Positions 60,897-64,000 of a DNA stretch of 64,000 bases are shown here, in pieces. Every line of letters starts with the position of its first letter. The stretch's first letter is position 1. A model generated the notes under the pieces. The model made no database searches, was not told where the DNA came from, and was given only the letters and a program-made list of their open reading frames with translations. The position numbers and the translations under genes are program-made. The DNA lies in NCBI GenBank assembly GCA_964474695.1, contig CAYYTK010000024.1, forward strand, positions 8,066-72,065, given 5' to 3'. Origin of the DNA: DAOUBP01 sp964474695 (GTDB lineage Bacteria; Chloroflexota; Anaerolineae; CG2-30-64-16).

Positions 60897-61892
60897 CTGC
60901 CCGATCGTCGTATCCAGCAGGTACACCGGCACCGAGAAGGCCCGCTCCACGATCTGCGGCAGGTTGAGCGGCGTGCCCCGGGTCGTGCCCACGATCTTGC
61001 CTCCGTGGACGCCGGGATCCACGGGGCCCTGGCTCAACACGTCGGGCTGGCCGGGCGCGTAGCGCCAGCGCTGGGACACGGCCATCTGGCCCGCCACCCC
61101 GCGCAGCGCCCACACGTGCGGCAGCCCCTCCTTGCGCGTCGCCCCGTAGTAGCGGCCGGGCAGGTCCTTCTCGATCCAGTCCACCGAGGAGTCGGCCAGG
61201 CGCATACGCACCTCGATCGCCTGGAAGGGGTCGTCATAGCGCTCGATGATCACGTCCGGGCAGTCCCAATGCCAGGGGCCGTCGGGGCAGTCGGTCGGGT
61301 AAATGCCGCTGCCGTCGTCGCAGAACTGCTGGGTGGCGCGGCGCCACCGCCGAGCCTGGCCGCCGGTGGCGTTGAGCAGGAGGTCGAAGCCGCGGCGGTC
61401 GGGGTCCTGGCCGATGACGACCGGATGGTCCGGCTCGTAGTCGGCCTCGGCGATGCGCGGCCGGATGATCTCGATCCAGGTGATCGGCGCGCCGGGATCC
61501 GGGCAGCCGGGCGGCGGCGTGGGGGTCGGGACCGGGGTCGCGGGCGGTGAGGTCGGCTCCGGCTGGGCCGCGCAGTCCGAGTCGCGGCAGCCGCAGCTGA
61601 TCGGGCCGCAGCCGCCCAGGGAACCGCTCCAACGGCAGTCGTTATCCGCTGCACACGCGCCCGCGCAGCCGATGCAGCCGCCGTCGCCGCTGGAGGGACA
61701 GACGCCGTTGACCACCGGCTCGTCGCAGTACCAGCACTGGCAGACCCCTAGGCAGAGCGCCGGCTGCGGCGCGGTCGCGGCGACGACCCACCAGATGGCC
61801 AGGCCGATGACGGCCAACAGGAGCGCGGAAGCGGTCAGCTTGGCCGGCTTCGACTTCAGGGCTTGGAGACGGTGAGACAGGAACTTCGCCAT
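60894..61892 (-). CDS. secreted Cys-rich protein
   Basis: 332 residues from the ATG at 61892 (GGAAGG upstream), overlapping the preceding gene by 37 bases. One N-terminal membrane helix (about residues 19-40) is followed by a Cys-rich stretch (CLGVCQCWYC, then CIGCAGACAADNDC and CGPISCGCRDSDC), a Thr/Pro linker, and a soluble domain (ITWIEIIRPRIAEADYEPDHP). The cysteine array may bind metal or be cross-linked on the cell surface. Confidence 0.75.
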   Translation of the reverse strand: MAKFLSHRLQALKSKPAKLTASALLLAVIGLAIWWVVAATAPQPALCLGVCQCWYCDEPVVNGVCPSSGDGGCIGCAGACAADNDCRWSGSLGGCGPISCGCRDSDCAAQPEPTSPPATPVPTPTPPPGCPDPGAPITWIEIIRPRIAEADYEPDHPVVIGQDPDRRGFDLLLNATGGQARRWRRATQQFCDDGSGIYPTDCPDGPWHWDCPDVIIERYDDPFQAIEVRMRLADSSVDWIEKDLPGRYYGATRKEGLPHVWALRGVAGQMAVSQRWRYAPGQPDVLSQGPVDPGVHGGKIVGTTRGTPLNLPQIVERAFSVPVYLLDTTIGQ

Positions 61893-62470
61893 AGGTTGCC
61901 TTCCTTACTGAGCAGCGGCTGGAACTGCTCCCACGACCAGTCCTTGCGCAGCGCGGCGATCTGCTCGGCCCCGCTGGAGGCGTGGATCAGCCAGGAGTTG
62001 CGGATCGCGTGGGGGATCGCGGCAGTGACCGCGACGTCCAGGTCGGCGCCCGCCGCGCCCTGCTTGATGGCGACGCGGCAGGCCAGATCGGGCTGGCCGT
62101 CGCAGGCGGCGTAGGCGATGGCGGACTGGTCGTCAGTGCCGGGATACCCGACGCCGACGGTGGAGACGCCCAGGTTGGTTTCATCGGTGAGCGTGACCCG
62201 GATCGTGCGGATGGGGTTAGGTGACTGCTGCACCCAAGTCGCGAGGGCGTCCTGACAGGAGGGCTGCCAGTCCCAGGCCGCGCTTTCGTCGGCGAAGGTG
62301 ATGCGTTGGCCGACCAGGGTCCGGGTCACGGCTGCCTGGGCCGTCGGCACGGCCGGCCTCCCAAACACCGGAAGGTCGATCCCCAGGCGCGGCAGGCCGA
62401 TGGCGGTCGCGGCGATTGCCGCGGCCAAGAGGAGCAGGATGAGCAAGATGGGACGGAGCCGGATTTCCAT
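61856..62470 (-). CDS. secreted or membrane-anchored protein, first gene of the long operon
   Basis: 204 residues from the ATG at 62470. One N-terminal helix (about residues 6-26), then a soluble domain (RTLVGQRITFADESAAWDWQP ... TIRVTLTDETNLGV) with cysteines that could pair outside the cell. It stands about 70 bases behind the predicted transcription start, just after the leader hairpin. Function unknown. Confidence 0.7.
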   Translation of the reverse strand: MEIRLRPILLILLLLAAAIAATAIGLPRLGIDLPVFGRPAVPTAQAAVTRTLVGQRITFADESAAWDWQPSCQDALATWVQQSPNPIRTIRVTLTDETNLGVSTVGVGYPGTDDQSAIAYAACDGQPDLACRVAIKQGAAGADLDVAVTAAIPHAIRNSWLIHASSGAEQIAALRKDWSWEQFQPLLSKEGNLWRSSCLTVSKP

Positions 62471-62509
62471 GCGCGAGACCCCCGTGTTGCCGAAAGTCGA
62501 AGGGCAAAC

Positions 62510-62540
62510 AAAAAAGGGGTCCCCGCCTGGGAACCCCTTT
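62510..62540 (-). promoter_or_regulatory. terminator-like leader hairpin P2
   Basis: On the minus strand AAAGGGGTTCCC pairs with GGGGACCCC and is followed by six T and GTTTG. It begins at the predicted transcription start of P2 and nearly copies the P1 hairpin at 26058-26094. No minus-strand gene lies upstream in the window. Confidence 0.8.
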
Positions 62541-62549
62541 CGAGGGTCT

Positions 62550-62578
62550 ACTTTAACATAGTGGCCGACAGATGTCAA
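62550..62578 (-). promoter_or_regulatory. promoter P2 of the Tad/VirB4-like operon
   Basis: TTGACA (62578-62573), 17 bases, TAAAGT (62555-62550) on the minus strand. Same -35 and spacing as P1 but a weaker -10. Confidence 0.75.
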
Positions 62579-63347
62579 ATCTCAGAGCAATACGTCATCC
62601 GTGTCGCCTATTTACATAGCATCATGAGAATATACATGTCGTAACGAATATAGAGACTCTATCACACAATTGCTTCGCAATATCCGGTGGCGATAAGTCG
62701 TGAACAAGGGCGAGATCGCTTTAGCTGTCGTCACATGGTCGTATTAGGGCTATGGGTAATCGCCACAGTCAAGCGGTGCCAACAATTGTACGCAAAGGCA
62801 AGAGACTCGAGTTGCTGGATCAAAGATGATATCTATCTAGGACAAAGTGGACAATCCTAATAACGCTAGATTTCGTGAGAACACACTGAGGAGATCCCCT
62901 GGCGAGCACCAGCATCCACGCGAGTTGGATGGAGAATGGCTCCAGCAAGAGTCTGATACTGCGTGTGTTAGTGCATCTCTTCGGTTGAAAGTATGTGATC
63001 TGTTTGCGCTCGGACTACGTGTTGCGAGATATGGCGTTCAGCTAGTCTGTGGTAGAATTAGGTGGCAACCGTAAATGATATGATAGAATCGGGTACCTGT
63101 GACTAGAAAGGCTTTTTAAAGATCCTTAGGACGTCATGCAGATTCCCATGACGCTCACTCTTGGAGGTGACAGAAATAACATCGACGTCTTATCTAGTAT
63201 ACCGAACCCATGAATAGCATATGCCCTAATGGCGACTTAGGACGTTATCCATTGCAGCGACCCCGTTAATCGGGGTTTTTCCGAACACTCCTAGCTACAT
63301 CTCATGAAGCCAACCTTGATGATAGAACCAAGACCAAGGATAAGACC
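62579..63347. other. 770-base lower-GC stretch without a gene
   Basis: No convincing open frame. It holds the -35 side of P2 and a plus-strand terminator (63261-63280). Sequence character changes sharply from the GC-rich operon, so this may be flanking chromosome or another element. Confidence 0.55.
63261..63280 (+). terminator. rho-independent terminator without an upstream gene
   Basis: CCCCG, loop TTAAT, CGGGG and five T on the plus strand. Nothing coding precedes it within the window, so it may end a small RNA or a degraded gene. Confidence 0.75.
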
Positions 63348-63938
63348 ATGATACGAAGGTCCTTCGGCACAACTCGTTTCAGGCCTACCAACTTCATCCT
63401 GAACATCGCCGAGATCGTTATCTCGTCATGCCCAACCCTCACGCGAGCATACTATGAATTGCACAGGGCTCGAGTGCGAGTAGAGATACAGCATGCAGAT
63501 ATCCATCCAGAGACGCGCTTGGTGTTTATTGGGGGAGGCCCGGTCCCTCACTCGGCCATTCGCATCGCTGCGGAGACAGGGGCATCGGTAGATGTGGTCG
63601 ACAGTTGGCCTCTTGGTGCAAGACTTGCCCAGAGAACGGTGCAGCGGATGGGCATGGAATCTCGAGTACGCGTCGTCAATGGAGATGGTTTGACAATTCG
63701 ACTTGATGAGTACCAGGTCATCTTTCTGGCTATTCACATAACGCCAAAAGACGAGGTAATCAGCCGTATTATCAGAGATGCGAACAAGGGTAGCGTGGTG
63801 ATCTTCAGAAATCCTGCCATGCTCAGAGGACGCCTTCTTGAGAACTTCACTGAGCCCAAAACACTACCCAATTGTGTGATCAAAGAAATCCAAGATGCTC
63901 GACTTTGGCCTTTCCGCACATACATTGCACACATATGA
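63348..63938 (+). CDS. nicotianamine-synthase-like/SAM-dependent protein
   Basis: 196 residues. A Rossmann nucleotide site LVFIGGGPVPHSAIRIAAETG (glycine loop after the first strand), then VDVVDSWPLGARLAQRTVQRMG, and YQVIFLAIHITPKDEVISRII with VVIFRNPAMLRGRL follow the NAS/CntL layout. The N-terminal helical domain of this family is mostly missing (known NAS are longer), so this may be a short version or truncated at the 5' side. It would use SAM to make a metallophore or a related compound. Confidence 0.65.
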   Translation: MIRRSFGTTRFRPTNFILNIAEIVISSCPTLTRAYYELHRARVRVEIQHADIHPETRLVFIGGGPVPHSAIRIAAETGASVDVVDSWPLGARLAQRTVQRMGMESRVRVVNGDGLTIRLDEYQVIFLAIHITPKDEVISRIIRDANKGSVVIFRNPAMLRGRLLENFTEPKTLPNCVIKEIQDARLWPFRTYIAHI

Positions 63939-64000
63939 ATTTGCATAGTATCTTCTCAATAATCCGGGGCGAGTGAATTGTGCCCCGTGTCAAGGACGAT

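Noticed and set aside
62847..63074. 75-codon plus-strand frame in the low-GC stretch
   Set aside because: No ribosome binding site, no family character, and unlike the neighbouring genes in codon use.
1..64000. tRNA, rRNA, riboswitch or integrase/attachment site
   Set aside because: None was recognised on reading either strand. A tRNA or integrase just outside the window cannot be excluded.

Overview
This window most likely comes from a Chloroflexota genome (Anaerolineae/Caldilineae-like). The evidence is high GC over most of its length, a Tad-type pilus locus with TadE-, TadG- and CpaB-like proteins, SdrD-type surface proteins with Thr/Pro stalks, and a secreted protein ending in an FLPLVRR-type tail. 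This assignment is inferred from protein style; no rRNA or tRNA gene was seen.

Region 1 (1-13588, plus strand, visibly less GC-rich) looks like a defence island. It holds the end of an unknown gene, a 1619-residue HerA-type ATPase with an embedded PD-(D/E)XK-like motif (DptH-like architecture), a debris gap with a possible BrxL/Lon-related fragment, a 1994-residue STAND/AAA-type ATPase, and an overlapping 436-residue protein ending in a canonical HEPN RNase motif. A small membrane protein and a WGR-domain protein follow.

Region 2 (14593-26137, minus strand) appears to be one operon. In transcription order it encodes a 48-residue Flp-like pilin, TadE-like and TadG-like proteins, a membrane protein, a winged-helix-like protein, SSB, a SWIM protein, a Rad52/DdrA-like annealing protein, a CHC2/Toprim primase, RadC, a Cas4-like nuclease, a SWIM-MoxR ATPase and a metallopeptidase-VWA protein. 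DNA replication and recombination functions of a mobile element are thus joined to pilus subunits.

Region 3 (26444-36360, mostly plus strand) is a cargo-like block: HXXEE, PH-like, secreted, AttH/CrtC-like, HIT, MDR oxidoreductase, phosphotransferase and membrane proteins. It also has a minus-strand DUF234-type ATPase with an operator-rich promoter, and two decayed gene fragments.

Region 4 (36524-62580, minus strand) is a second long operon. It encodes secreted proteins, a membrane protein, a second winged-helix/nuclease-like protein, a Phd-like protein, a VirB4/TraC-like ATPase with a roughly 430-residue Ser-rich hexapeptide-repeat insert, CpaB, CpaE/TadZ, CpaF/TadA, TadB, TadC, surface proteins, a 37-residue peptide, a second SAF/SH3 CpaB-like protein, lipoproteins, a prepilin peptidase and a PD-(D/E)XK protein. 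Regions 2 and 4 start from nearly identical modules: a TTGACA-17 bp promoter followed at the start of the transcript by a terminator-like hairpin. Both also carry a family of degenerate 6-8 bp repeats arranged as large inverted repeats directly behind stop codons. I read regions 2 and 4 as one integrated element encoding a Tad/conjugation hybrid surface machine. Region 5 (62580-64000) has lower GC and carries a terminator without an obvious gene and a nicotianamine-synthase-like gene.
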